This document shows, piece by piece, positions 36,858 through 52,995 of a stretch of DNA of 64,000 nt. The stretch lies in contig CM029112.1 of NCBI GenBank assembly GCA_016859345.1, positions 11,584,589 through 11,648,588 on the forward strand, given 5' to 3'. This stretch comes from Istiophorus platypterus. Taxonomy: Eukaryota > Chordata > Actinopteri > Istiophoriformes > Istiophoridae. Below the pieces are notes generated by a model. That model had not been told where the DNA came from. It searched no databases and was given only the letters and a program-made list of their open reading frames with translations. The position numbers and the translations under genes were made by a program. Numbering within the stretch: the stretch's first letter is position 1; the number at the start of each line of letters is the position of its first letter.

Positions 36858-39223
36858 TCAGGACTGATTGTGTGAGTCTTGATTACTGGTCATCTCCTCG
36901 ATGTACCAATGTGGCAGGAATGAATACTGGGAGTCCTTGTGGATCGAATAGGTCACATCTCTGTGAGGCTCCCAGGAAAACAGGTACACGACACTGTAAG
37001 GAAAACAATGATTCATTAACAGCAACCGTGCTAAAAATACACTGCATGTGGCAGTCGACTTATAATTGAAATCGTCCACTGTTGTCTGTATCATTGCAAC
37101 TAACCTAGGATTGTCCTCGGTAGCCACATGCTTCACGAAGGACAAGAAATCACAGCAAAAGTTCATACAGACTGTTGGCTTCCAGCAGTTGTATTCAGTC
37201 TGTTCGGAAAGAACACAAGACAGCATAAATATTTTGTTTTAATCCTGTGATATCTTCCATTTTCTTTTGTCAGTTTCTTTTATCAATAAATAAAGACTGA
37301 GTCTGCAGCCATGCTAGTGGTTTTGTGAGGCTGTAGGCTCAGTGGTGCCCTGAGCTAAATGCTAATAGCTTATTTGAGTGTTACCATGGGAGCATTTGCT
37401 GAGGATGATGGGAATGCCATTTATTTGAATACTCTGACCCTCTGGTGGTGCAAGAGGAAAAATCAGGGAACCACAGAAGTGAGTTGGATTCATTCTCTGG
37501 GCACGATTAATGTCTGCAAATATTTCCATAGCAATCCATCCAATATATGTTGACATGCTGTGGTGGAGTTATTGGGGGGGCATTGCCATCCCCATAGCCA
37601 AGACACAAGCATGGCGAAAATAGATTAAAAAAAAGATTCTCTACCCTTAGTTTCTAAAATAACTACACCGTACCTTGATGAGATGTGAAATCTTCGAGAT
37701 GTGAAAAGTCTCCAGAGAAACAACTACACCTTCATGATCCCGGAAACCTGCTACAACACGGGGGACTCCAGGGAGGAAAGACTGGGCCCACCACTTCAGC
37801 AGTTTGAACCTAAGGACCACAATAATGAGAAAATTGTAAAATTTATTTTAGAAATAACTGAAAGTAGGTACATCAGATATTGTTTATCTTATACTTCAGT
37901 CTTTGGTCATGCACCTGTGGAGGTTGCTGCGTTGTTTGGGAGTGCAGATCTCTGCCGAGGTCTTCAGCTCAATGTAGCAGGCAGGAGGAGCTGGAGCGTT
38001 GGGATCTTTATCCCGACAGTCCACCTCACCGGAGAACAGAAGTCTGTGATCTGCAAGCCGAGTCTGCACCACAGTGCAGAAGGCCTCATTAGTGTTAACC
38101 ACTCCATTCGGATCAGGTAAACTGTGGATGTTATCTACAGGAGTGGATAAAGGTAAATATTACAATTTAAGCATTTGCTTGTCACCTTAGGTGCCTGATG
38201 TGGTTTGGGTCTGTGTGTCATATGTAGTATAAGGGGACAGACTGATAATTTATGGAAGCCAATTTCCGTGAGGAAAAGAAAAACATAAAAAGTTAGGAAT
38301 GTTAGGGATAATTACTACTGGAAGTCAAAATTATGCGACACCAAGTCAAAATATTGGACTCTTAAATCAAAATAATGAAAGTAAACAAGTTATTTTTCCA
38401 TTGTATAAACTTATATACCTGCACATGTGTATTGCTCAAACTTGTATCCCCAGTACATCATTTCTTCATGCCTCTCAGTGCGGTTATCTCGTTCTCTGCG
38501 AGCAGCTTCTGTCTCCACTTCACTGATGTAAAATGTGCCTCGAAACTTGGTGACTGCCAGCAACCAGCCCTCCCGTGTCTCATAGGGAGTGGTCAGCAGC
38601 TTGGTCAGATGACCCCGCCATGTCACAAAGTCGAGGTCCAAAGCACTGGGGAGAGCAGAGGTTGATCAAAGGATACATGTCCAACAGGCAACACAGCTGT
38701 GGTCAGTCGGGATAGAGACTATACATCAGAAGTCGGTATCTATCCGTCTGTACACTTACCCGGATGAGGCCGCGGTGGGCATTAATTTAAGCTTTGATCT
38801 ATTGGCTATGATCCACCGCAGGATGTGGTCCAGCTTCTCCTTCACAGTGTCGTCTCTCTTTATAAAGCGGTCCTTGTATCCATCCCTCAGGTCAAAATTA
38901 GGATTTCTGTCAGGTTCCACATAGTATCTCAGTTGCCTACTGTCGTTGAAGAATCTACGCTCAGAGTCAAGGGAAAAACATCCTACTTCGACAGGCTGTC
39001 TGTACACAGGAAAGTCTCTTTCATAAAGCTCCCTTCTGGTGCTCAAACACCGAGAGCTGAGTGGGTTTTGCCCAGGAGTTGACCCAGAGTGATGCTGGCG
39101 GTGGCTTGATCTGAAGCGTTTGTGCTCACAGTGATTTCTTCCACTGTCATCTCTCTGTCTTTTGTATGCTGACTGGTGGCTGTGGTGGCTGGAGTTGTGA
39201 TGGTGGGATCTGCGGTGGTCCAT
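36858..39223 (-). CDS. dxo: DXO (DOM3Z), decapping 5'-3' exoribonuclease (6 coding exons)
   Basis: DXO removes incomplete or non-canonical (including NAD) caps from RNA and degrades the body 5'-3'; it is nuclear and metal-dependent. Coding exons: 38760-39223, 38419-38645, 37915-38134, 37674-37809, 37105-37199, 36858-36993; 1278 nt, 425 residues (human 396), phases consistent. The start is the ATG at 39223, two bases after an acceptor (GGTAG|CAATGG); upstream is a non-coding exon. The N terminus is His/Arg/Ser-rich and longer than in human. The catalytic residues are all there: E225 (GYKFEQY), E267 and D269 (SGEVDC), E286 and K288 (YIELKT), a constant offset of 33 from human E192, E234, D236, E253, K255. 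KLLKWWAQSFLPGVP and VCMNFC further fix the family. Head to head with stk19, as in the mammalian MHC class III region. Confidence 0.97.
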
Positions 39224-39933
39224 TGCTACCAAATGGGGAGAAGAGCAATGAAATAAACTGATGACATCAATCAGTCATTCAGATGTACTTGATAGTCTTG
39301 CTCTCCTGAAGGAGAGGCAAGATATGCTCTGCCTCATCATCACTTGTGTTGTCACTGAAGAGGCAGCGCTGACAGTGCTATCTGCACACACACGACACAT
39401 CCTCAGACCCCTAAGTTCATTTCTTCAAGTGAAATTTTTGAATCTATACAATCACATCTTCTTTATCTTCTCATCTTATTTCTAATTTTTTTGTCTCAAT
39501 ACTCTTGTATGTATACATTACATTTTATTGTGTATATTGTTTATTTTTTTTAATTCTACACATCTATTCTATGAATGTTGTTGTGCACCCTATTCCTGCA
39601 TAGGATCATTATAGATGATCTGTTTTAACTTTAAATGCACCACAATTAAACCCATCGCCTCCTGATCTGTGCAAATACCAGTCTCTTTTTTGTTTGTGTG
39701 TGTTTGTGTGTATGCACACATATTAATGATGTAAAGATGTAGAGCTTTGTATTGTATATATTGTATTTTGTACAAGTAGGTGTCTGGGTGGTGTAAATAG
39801 AAAAGCATGCGGCGTTGACCGGTCCCTGCATGTATTTTGGAATTTAATGAAGTTTCCAAATCTAAAAAAAAAAATAAAAAAGTAAAGCTTTAAATATTAA
39901 ATCGTTTGTAAATAGCCAAAAATGAGAACCTAC

Positions 39934-40000
39934 CTTCGTTAGCATACACAACAGAGGCAGCTAAGCTAACTTTAATTTTTCCTCAAGTCAGCCACATTAA
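39934..40000 (-). other. Non-coding first exon of dxo
   Basis: The minus strand shows a donor GCTAACGAAG|gtaggttc at 39934/39933. It is the only good donor upstream of the coding exon's acceptor, and faces the stk19 promoter. The 5' limit is not known (about 40000-40100). The exon carries an ATG at 39945-39943, 12 nt before the donor; after splicing it opens a 64-codon ORF that overlaps the DXO start out of frame, ending at 39043. Confidence 0.6.
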
Positions 40001-40174
40001 TAAACAAGACTGTGAAATGTTGTAGCACATTTCCCTAATAAACACAAATAACGACCAGTGACGCCGAGTGGGAGGAATAACACGGAGAACGCGTTAGATA
40101 GCTGGATAGATAGCTAGCTAGCTAGCTAGCTAGCTAGCATCGCAGGCTCGCACCAAACTCAACGTTACTTCCGC
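40001..40174. promoter_or_regulatory. Bidirectional dxo/stk19 promoter
   Basis: Fewer than 250 bp separate the two divergent first exons, so they must share a promoter. It contains a GATAGATAGCTAGCTAGCTA-type run (about 40096-40139), whose (GCTA)n part is self-complementary, and AACGTT at 40161-40166. No TATA box evident. Confidence 0.65.
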
Positions 40175-40318
40175 ATGCGGCGTCTCCTCCCGTCCGCCGT
40201 GCGGATCCCGCGATACTTCCCGAGGAGGAGACTTCGCGAGTTGGTGGCCGGAGCAGTGGACGATGAATGGGACCGAAGCGACGTGAATAGCGACACCATT
40301 GCTTTTATCAGCTATCAG
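40175..40318 (+). other. First exon of stk19, with an upstream ORF
   Basis: ATG at 40175 opens a 48-codon frame (MRRLLPSAVRIPRYFPRRR, then AVDDEW) that reaches a consensus donor CAG|gtaaga at 40318 in phase 0. Joined to the acceptor at 40851 (tcgtccag|GTATGAAC) it reads one more codon (GTA) and then TGA, whose first two bases are the last two of the stk19 ATG. It is therefore an upstream ORF, not an N-terminal extension. Its basic, Arg-rich peptide does not resemble any protein I know. Confidence 0.55.
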
Positions 40319-40853
40319 GTAAGAGTTGTTTGTTTTTGTTTGTTTGTTTGTTTGTTTTAAACTAGCTTTGACAGGTCAGATATCCGCTTGCGTGTTCAGC
40401 GAACAGACGACGCGGCGTTACTCGGCTGTTAGCTGCATCCGCTTGGCTAACAGGGGAGACAAAAGTGTCTGGACGTCTGGGTGCTGCCGAATCGTATGTC
40501 CCGTCAAAACGTGTTTCCCAAGTCAATACGAGAGTTTATTCTCCGAGCTGCAAACATAAACCAGCCGGTATCTTATGGGTAAATTCGGCTATGACACTCG
40601 TTCGTCTTGGTGCCGCAACCTGTCTCGCAAATCGCGAAAAGACCTATCACCGTTAATTTTACGTTCGTCGTTGTATTCGTGTCGCTGTTTTATCCGGCAG
40701 TAGTTGACAGGGCAGGGGTTATATTGTAATACGTAACTAGGGACCCGAATAAGGTGGGTATGGTTTGGGTTTACGTCGGCGTTGCCATGAAGGGATCAGC
40801 TGTTTTGAGTGATCAGCTGATTGGCTCTGCGGGTCGTGATTTCTCGTCCAGGT

Positions 40854-42715
40854 ATGAACAGGAAACGGGCGCTGATTTCGGACAATTTCGGGGTCACGAA
40901 AAGAAGAAGAGGCGGCGCAGAGAAGTTCGGAGCAGTCAGGGATGGTGATGGTAAGTCTGCCTGCAATTTTTAATCCCACTAAAGGAGTGTATGCTCGTCT
41001 AACATCCCGTCCACGTCTTCATCTCAAAGGGCCAGCTGACATCAGATCCACCCTGGAGTACCTCATGACGCTGTTCCCCAGAAAGCTCTTCAACGACGCC
41101 TTGCCTCAAATCGTGCTTAAGCACCAACTCTACAGCATTCACAATGACAAGACTTTGGTGGACAAGGAGGTGGTAAGATGGCTCTTTAGTGTTAGTCAGG
41201 GGCACATGTTCATCTCTCTAAATGTGAGAAGACAACCCACAGCGCTTTCCACGTGCGGTTTCACAGAATAAACTGCGGGAGCAAGCGGAGGTGCTGATGT
41301 TCCAGCTCGGGTTCGATGCAGAAGCTTTCGGGCTGATTTTCGCTTCAGACTACAAGGCCAAAGTGCTGGCGGGAGAGGAGGGCAAAGTGACACGAGCGAC
41401 GGTGGAGAAGTTCTTGGACAGAGTGTTGACTTCTTCTTGCATAGATCTGAGCTTCAGCAAAGACAAAATGCTCAGGGAGTTCCTCTTCACAGACTCAGAG
41501 ATCACGTATGAAACCTCCTCATCTGTTTCCTTTTTTTTCCTAATTCTTTACTTGTCAAATATTGTAACAAGTTTTTTATTTTTTTCAAAAACAACTAATT
41601 TTTTAAGGAATTTCCCTCTGCCCGAAAATGCTGGGATTGATTCAAGCTATTTGGAATTTTATTTAAAATTCTAGTGGGGATTCCAATTTTTCCCATGACA
41701 TCAAATGTGTTAAGCTTAAGATTTGGGAAATATGTATAAAATTCTGCCCAAGATATCTACAACACTCAAAGGCATTTAGCAGCTAAGAAAACATGTAAAA
41801 TGGAAAGTTTAATGTTAATCAGGGTTCAAAAGAAATTAATGCTATGTTTGGAAAAATAATTGGCTTTTCTAAGTGTCTCATGTGCCAAGAGTGTTAATCA
41901 TTTTACTCTTACAGTGTGGAAAAAAAAACTCAGACGTGTCTCGGCCATTTTCAAAGATCAGCACTTTTTTTTTTCCTCACCACCCAGGCAACTGGTGAAG
42001 TCGGGGGTCCTGACTGTGAGGGACGCGGGCAGCTGGTGGTTTTCAATTCCTAACTCTGGCAAATTCACCAAGTACTTTATACAGGGTGGGTGTCAGTGCT
42101 TAAGCTGAATGATGTCCAGTGTTATGTTGTCATTTTCCAAAATTTTTGACAGTGCCTTTGCTAAGAGGACTGTTTTGTTTTCTAACCATCTCACTGCTTT
42201 TCTTCTTAGGCCGTAAAGCTGTGCTCAGCATGGTGAAGAAGTCCAAATATAGTGAAGTCCTAAAGGCACAGCTAGAGGAGCGACGAACAACCACACAAGT
42301 TAAATTCCACATGAAATACCACATCCATGACATTATTGGTGCAGAGCTGGTAGAGAGGTAATATTTGTGTCTATTAGAATCACTAGCATCCAGACTGGAG
42401 AGTGTTGACGAAAAATTTTTATATATATATATATATTTTATTTATTAATTTTAATTATTTATATGTATATTTTTTTATTATATCTTTTATTTTTTTTTTT
42501 AAATATAATCGCTAATGTCATTTCGAAGAACTTTTTTTTATTTTTTCTTTGTTTACTCTTTTTTTATCAGTGAATTGGACCAATTTTCCAAATCACCTGA
42601 GCTGGGCTCTTGGGGAATCCAATGTTTGTTACATCTTAATTCACTGGAGAAACTTTGCTTTCTTTTCAGCATCCCTACAACTTCAGGGACATTGTTGCGA
42701 TTTGTTGATTCCTGA
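40854..42715 (+). CDS. stk19: STK19, winged-helix DNA-binding repair factor (6 coding exons)
   Basis: First named as a serine/threonine kinase (G11), but it has no kinase fold. Recent work describes a DNA-binding winged-helix protein of transcription-coupled nucleotide excision repair. Coding exons: 40854-40950, 41030-41172, 41267-41505, 41988-42085, 42210-42357, 42670-42715; 771 nt, 256 residues, close to the short human form, phases consistent. The start MNRKRALISDNFGVTKRRR aligns with the short human form (FGVKRRRK), not with the long mammalian annotation. Conserved blocks: LFPRKLFNDALPQIVL, DSEIT, VLTVRDAGSWWFSIP, GRKAVLSMVKKSKY, MKYHIHDIIGAELVE and the C-terminal TTSGTLLRF. The ATG lies two bases after the splice acceptor. 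Divergent from dxo. Confidence 0.95.
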
Positions 42716-42935
42716 ACACTGCAACAACACTGACATCAGGGTCCGAAGTCAACGGGTGACTGAAGACGTGAAAATGCAGAAGTTGAACAAAGCTTGTGAA
42801 AAGTATTTGTATCAGGACTGAGTGGATTAATTTAAATTCAGATTTAGATTCTGTGCCAAATGTAATATAAACCTTGTGGGTTTATGAATTGTCAATTATG
42901 TTGACATGACCTCATCAGGTTTGGATTTATCTTGT

Positions 42936-42941
42936 AATAAA
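42936..42941 (+). terminator. Poly(A) signal of stk19
   Basis: AATAAA about 220 nt past the stop codon, the first good signal on the plus strand. Confidence 0.7.
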
Positions 42942-43628
42942 TTATTTAAAATGTTTTGTCCTCTCATATGTGAGTTATGACCTGTGTACACACAGTGAAA
43001 CCTCTTTGATACAACTTTCCCCTATTTTTGATGTTTAAACTTTGACCTACTGTTGCTATTTGTAACCAGAGTTGTTGAACAAAAAGTAACAATCAGTCTC
43101 AAACCTGCCTGTCTTTCACAAAATAGCTGAATTCTTTTATTTCACGTTATATGGTATTCACATTCCCTGGCTACATTGTGAGGTACACCTATACAACGTA
43201 ATGTACTTCAATACAACAGATCTGACACTTATTCTACACTTGGAAAACTGATTTCTTGACACTTTCTGATATTGAGGCCATAGTATCATAGTTTGTGGTA
43301 GTGTTGTAGGGGGAAAAAACATTGGAAACACCTCTGGATATGATACAGTCCCAACACCACTGTAAATATCCATTGTAAACCCAGTAAAACGGATACCTCT
43401 CTGACAGCTATAATCAAAATTGATTATTAAATTTGTAACGTTAGTGCTTATAGCTGAGTTTTTGTGCCTAATAAAGTAATAAATGGGTCCATATTCCCTG
43501 TTGGGATCTTCGACTAGACATGAGTCTAAAGGATCTGGTCTTGTTTTATTAGTTTAATTAGTTGAACTCATATTCATGGCTACAATAATAAAAAAAAGTC
43601 AAAGTCTTTGAGAGACGTTTCATTTCAG

Positions 43629-43733
43629 ATATCTATATCTATATATCTATATATATAGATATAGATATAAATATATATCTATATATATATATATATAGAT
43701 ATATATATATATCTATATATATATATAAAAAAT
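43629..43733. repeat. AT-rich TATCTA/TAGATA palindromic repeat
   Basis: Alternating TATCTA and TAGATA blocks form nested, nearly perfect inverted repeats over about 105 bp. Confidence 0.85.
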
Positions 43734-44067
43734 ATGAACAAATTCAAATTTTACAAGGCTCTATCACATGGACAAAGAGAAAGTTTTAGCTTAAATGTTC
43801 TTTAGTTTTGTATGAACTACCAGTCACTGCATTTTGAGTCTACTGAACTCAAAACGGTGATGAATTTTTTTCATACCCACACAATTGAATAAAAAGGCAA
43901 AAAACCACCCCATCAGTTTCTGTAACTGAATTTTAATCCGAAAACTCCACATTCATTCTTTGCATCTACATTTTCATCCATTAAGGTCTGAGTGAAGCAT
44001 TAGCTGTTTTTCAGGCTCAACCAAATCTGTGTCCATCAACAGTACTATCTGATTGTTTTGTGCATGG

Positions 44068-44336
44068 GGGCAACTAATGATTATTCCCTCTATTAATCAA
44101 TCTGCTTTTCTCAATTAATCATTTTGCTTTAAAATATCAGTAAATAATAAAAAAAAATGCCCATTATAACTTCTTTAAGCCCAAGGTGACATCTTCAAAT
44201 GTTTTGTCAAATCAACAGTTCAAAATCCAAAGATATTCAGATCATTACCATGTTTGACACAAACAAGACTAAAATAATTATTCAGTTATCAAAATAGCTT
44301 CTGATTATTTTCATTGACAAATTGTTACAGCTCTAG
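44068..44336 (-). repeat. Dispersed repeat with palindromic ends (3' of rac1)
   Basis: Begins GGCAACTAATGATTATTCCC, includes CCCAAGGTGACATCTTCAAATG and CAAAGATATTCAG, and ends CAAATTGTTACAGCTCTA. The most complete inverse-orientation copy in the window. Confidence 0.7.
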
Positions 44337-44427
44337 TTCTGTGTTAGTGTTATCAATGTTGCTCCGAGTGAAAAACTGAGGTTGTATTGCCCAACAAAGA
44401 GGCAGACTAGAGTCTGTTTTCCTGGAA

Positions 44428-44433
44428 TTTATT
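44428..44433 (-). terminator. Candidate poly(A) signal of the rac1 gene
   Basis: AATAAA on the minus strand about 1.56 kb past the stop; implies a long 3' UTR (44434-45990), in keeping with long 3' UTRs of vertebrate rac1. Confidence 0.5.
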
Positions 44434-45990
44434 GGCTTTTTCAAAAAGTGACAATAGCTTTTATCCATAAAACTAAAGAGTCACAACATTGGCTTGAAGT
44501 AAAGCACAGCTTGATGTCTGAATACAATACAGATGAGCAACATGTACTTAACCCCTGATCTAGTAGTTCAAATACATTTTGTAAATAGGCAAAAAATATA
44601 ACTGTAGCATTTCTAATCTTAGTTTTCAGTATATGTTGCACATACATGCTATCAGCATTAATTACAAAAAGCTAGGCTTGTAGGGAGATTAAGGTAGCGT
44701 TAACTGTAGAGGTAATAAACAAAGGATATTCATAGTGTTAGTTTAACAATACAGTGAGTGAAGTGTAACTTCTGTGAAGAAAGATACAAAATAGTCAATC
44801 ACATGATTATAACAAAAATGAGTACACGGTATACTACACCATAACCGACAGTAGCTTTGTTACTGTTATTAGCAGGCATAAATGCTCTTCTTAGTGACAT
44901 TGCTTAGCCAGTAGTGATGCTATTAAAAATCAAATGTGCTGCACAAAAGGTTTCTGATAAATGCCCACAGAGCATTAAAGGTACTCCTGATCCCCACCAC
45001 CAAAACACCTAAACAGTTCTAATCTGATATCTAGTTAAGTTTTCAGCTTTTCACTCCAGGGCAGCTATACCGTTCAGACATTTCTAGGGAAATATTTCAA
45101 GAAGGAAAGAAAATTACCATAAACTTGAACGGTCCAATTGGAGCCAAACACATAAAATACTGGATCATCTTGATTTTTCAGGGATTTATAGCACTGTTGG
45201 TGTCAGCAGACCTTCGCCTGGTCTGAATTTTGAGTTTGCCCCAGGCGTCATCCGATCCATGACAATGAATTAACATGGATCACATTGTAGGACTGAAAAC
45301 TAACTCCTGGTAGAGAGATTATGGTACACGAACAGCAATTTGAAGCAAAAAGAACTTCACAGATGGTTACTTCAAGTTCCTCGTTGACAGTGCGATGACA
45401 CACAACTGCCCTCGCAAACTTAAATTGAAATTAATATTCTGCCATTTGTCATGGAGCTGAACAAACAGCAGCACACAACAGCAAATTGTCAGCTGTATTT
45501 TGAAGGTTTGAAGGTTTGAGACAATAGAACAAAAGGTTTCTTTTCAGCTAAAATACAGTATGTGTGCAGAATGTATTTGGCAATATTTCTTCCACTCAAA
45601 ACAAACAACCAAGAGTGTAAACAAAAAAAGGTGGACAACCAGTGGAAGAACAAATTGAAAACATTCCACGGTCCTTTTTTTTGTACAAAACATCCAATCC
45701 ATTTCAGAAGGCCTCGAGAATTTCATAATTTCATAGTCTCATCTATACAGTATACGTTGTTAGGAAAGAACTAGGGTCTATAATCATCCAGCCCCTTCTC
45801 CTAAATCTGACCCTATGTCAAAATTTTCATGGAAATGGTTGGTATAACTGCTGTAGCTACACTTATGGAAGGAAAGAAACTGAAGTACATTGTTTTTTTG
45901 TGTGTATACTGGTGTGTTTCTCCTGTGTCTTTAGCCACCCTTACCACTAGCGGTCATGTTCCCGTGTAACCGGTTCAAGTGGAGGAAGTC

Positions 45991-50993
<5,003 letters not shown>

Positions 50994-51660
50994 TGCGCCG
51001 CAGCTAGAGGAATGCTAAGTTAGCCCGGGGGAGCCAGCTAACGTTAGCTCGCACGTCTCGTTTCCTTTGTCCGGGATCGCTCGCTTCGCGAAAACCGTCC
51101 CGACCACGTCTCCCTAACGGCCTCTGGTTTCACGGCGGAGCTCCCGGGGTGTGGAAGAGCCTGCGGCGGGGGACTCGCGGCGAGTTATCCGGCACTTTGA
51201 GGCGAGTTTGTTTTGGTTTTTTTGTTTTGTTTTTTTTAACTCAGAAATCCCCTCTCGACATTCCCATGCTTTCGTGGGCTGATCGGGAAGCTGTGAAGCA
51301 AAACAGCGGCCACCACCCCTGAGGAAGAAGGAAAAAAAAAAAAAAAAAAAAAAAAAAGCGTAGCCAGACACCGCCGCCGCCACCAGATGCTGCATCCGGT
51401 GCCTCGGGTGTTGCTACGCCCACCGACGGTCCCCGAAAAAACCAAGCGGCGGCGGATCCGCCCGTCGCTCGAAAATGTATCCCCCGGGGTCGCGATCGGG
51501 GCCGATGTGTCGACGGGGGTCGGTCGTTTAAAGGGAGAATTTTAACCCCCCCCCCCTCGCCGGTCGATATAAATAATTGAAAACGAGAGATCGGGGGCGG
51601 ACGGGTTATGGTGTGACACGCGGCCCGGACGTGACGTCGGCTCCGCAAGCCCATTCGATC
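50994..51660 (-). promoter_or_regulatory. CpG-rich promoter and 5' UTR of rac1
   Basis: High GC and CpG from the first exon to about 51660. A 14-bp perfect palindrome AGCTAACGTTAGCT at 51036-51049 lies about 43 nt upstream of the ATG; a related TAACGTTAGCTAG is just inside intron 1 at 50839-50851. A run of 26 A (51332-51357) interrupts the island. Confidence 0.65.
51332..51357. repeat. Homopolymer A(26) inside the rac1 CpG island
   Basis: Uninterrupted run of A on the plus strand (T on the rac1 sense strand), in otherwise GC-rich sequence. Confidence 0.9.
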
Positions 51661-52529
51661 GCTATAGACCGTGGGGGGGGGGCGGTGGAGCAGCGACCCT
51701 AAACGCTGCCTGACAGGCTGCCGTGCTCTCGCCCCTTTGCGAGCGATCGGATGCTTTTAAGGATAAGTGTGTTTCTCATGATCAAAAAAAAAAAGCTGGA
51801 GAAAAGACTGAAACCGACGCTAAAATTGATCGCGCAAACACGTATTCTCTGTTTAGGTGAAACACGAAGTAGCTTATTCCTTATTACAAAACACACCCGT
51901 GAGCCACACTGTTGCAATGGCTCCTTCATTGCTATAAATGTGAGCCCAGTATTTATTTATTTATCTATATTTGAGTCTGTTTCCATATGCTCCATCCTGC
52001 TGGCATCAATACTCACAAGGGCACCGAATGTGTGTTATTCCTTAGCTGAACATTGCCCCTCATTGCACTTTATAAACCTGTATGAGTCAACATTTGTTGC
52101 TCATTTGTTTTAGGAAATTACAGAGCATTTGAAAAATGTAACAATACATTTATGATCCAGAATTAAAGATTTAAGTCTTCAGTAGGAACAAACAGAATTT
52201 GGACTGAGTGCCATGGACAGGTGGGGAACCGGTAAAGTATTGATGGATGGACTAATGTATTTTTTGTGAGATAAGATTAGGTAAGCTGTGCCGTTATTGA
52301 CCCTTTTATGTGAGAGATTCAAATTGAAACAGCAGCATACAAAAACAGCAGCAAAATGGTAAAAATTACACTAAGGAAAATAAGAGTATGTGGGAAATAA
52401 GATTAACAATAACAGAAAATATAAAATCCAAATAAAGTTTAAAATGAAAACAAAATCAGTGCGAGATGGATGATATAAAATAGAATAGCGATGCTATATG
52501 CCACTGTCTGCTTGCAGAGGAAGGTGTAG
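51661..52529. other. Spacer upstream of rac1
   Basis: AT-rich, no exon recognised. It borders a LINE fragment on its right, and may include some of that element's flank. Confidence 0.5.
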
Positions 52530-52995
52530 GTGATGTTGTTCTCAGAGGTCTGTGGAGCAGTGTTGAGATCTGGGCTGGGATGGGCAGCAGCCACTATGTC
52601 TTGGTCTTTTGGTGCTGCTGGGGGGGGGGTCTAGTTTGGGGGGCTCAGTCTCTGCTGGTGAGTCAAACCTGTTAAAGAACTGGTTTAGCTCTTCAGCACA
52701 TTCCTTTGTCTGCTCCACAACTCCTCTCGTCCTTTTCATCCTGGTGATATTTCTGACCTCTCCCCACACCACCTCCTATCAATCTTGTTTTTATCACAGC
52801 CTTCTGCTCTCTTCAGCTTTCTCTGAATTTCTCTCCGGGCCTCCTCACTGCCCTCTGCCATGAAAGCCCTTTTCTTCATGTTTAACAGGGCTCTGATTTC
52901 CCTGTGGATCCAAGGTTTGTTGTTGGGAAAGTAGTGGAAAATCTTGGTGGGAACAACATTCTCCTGATAGAACCCCGGTGAGTCAGTCACGCACT
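52530..52995 (-). mobile_element. LINE fragment (region between endonuclease and reverse transcriptase)
   Basis: Minus-strand reading gives KIFHYFPNNKPWIHREIRAL, then LLNMKKRAFMAEGSEEARRE, and after a frameshift VEQTKECAEELNQFFNRFDS. This is the spacer between the endonuclease and reverse-transcriptase domains seen in fish jockey-superfamily LINEs (Rex1/L2 type). The reading frame is broken, both ends are missing, and no catalytic motif is included. It is an inactive relic. Confidence 0.75.

Larger units (their letters stand above)
42942..44427. other. Convergent spacer between stk19 and rac1
   Basis: AT-rich, gene-free. It holds a large AT palindrome (43629-43733) and a dispersed repeat (44068-44336). 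A TAACGTTAG motif is at 43435-43443. Confidence 0.6.

Noticed and set aside
40175..40318. First stk19 exon as an N-terminal extension of STK19
   Set aside because: The splice phase brings a TGA two codons after the junction; the conserved protein starts at 40854.
51241..51654. Minus-strand ORF upstream of rac1
   Set aside because: Contains a long Phe run from poly(A), lies in a CpG island, no homology recognised.
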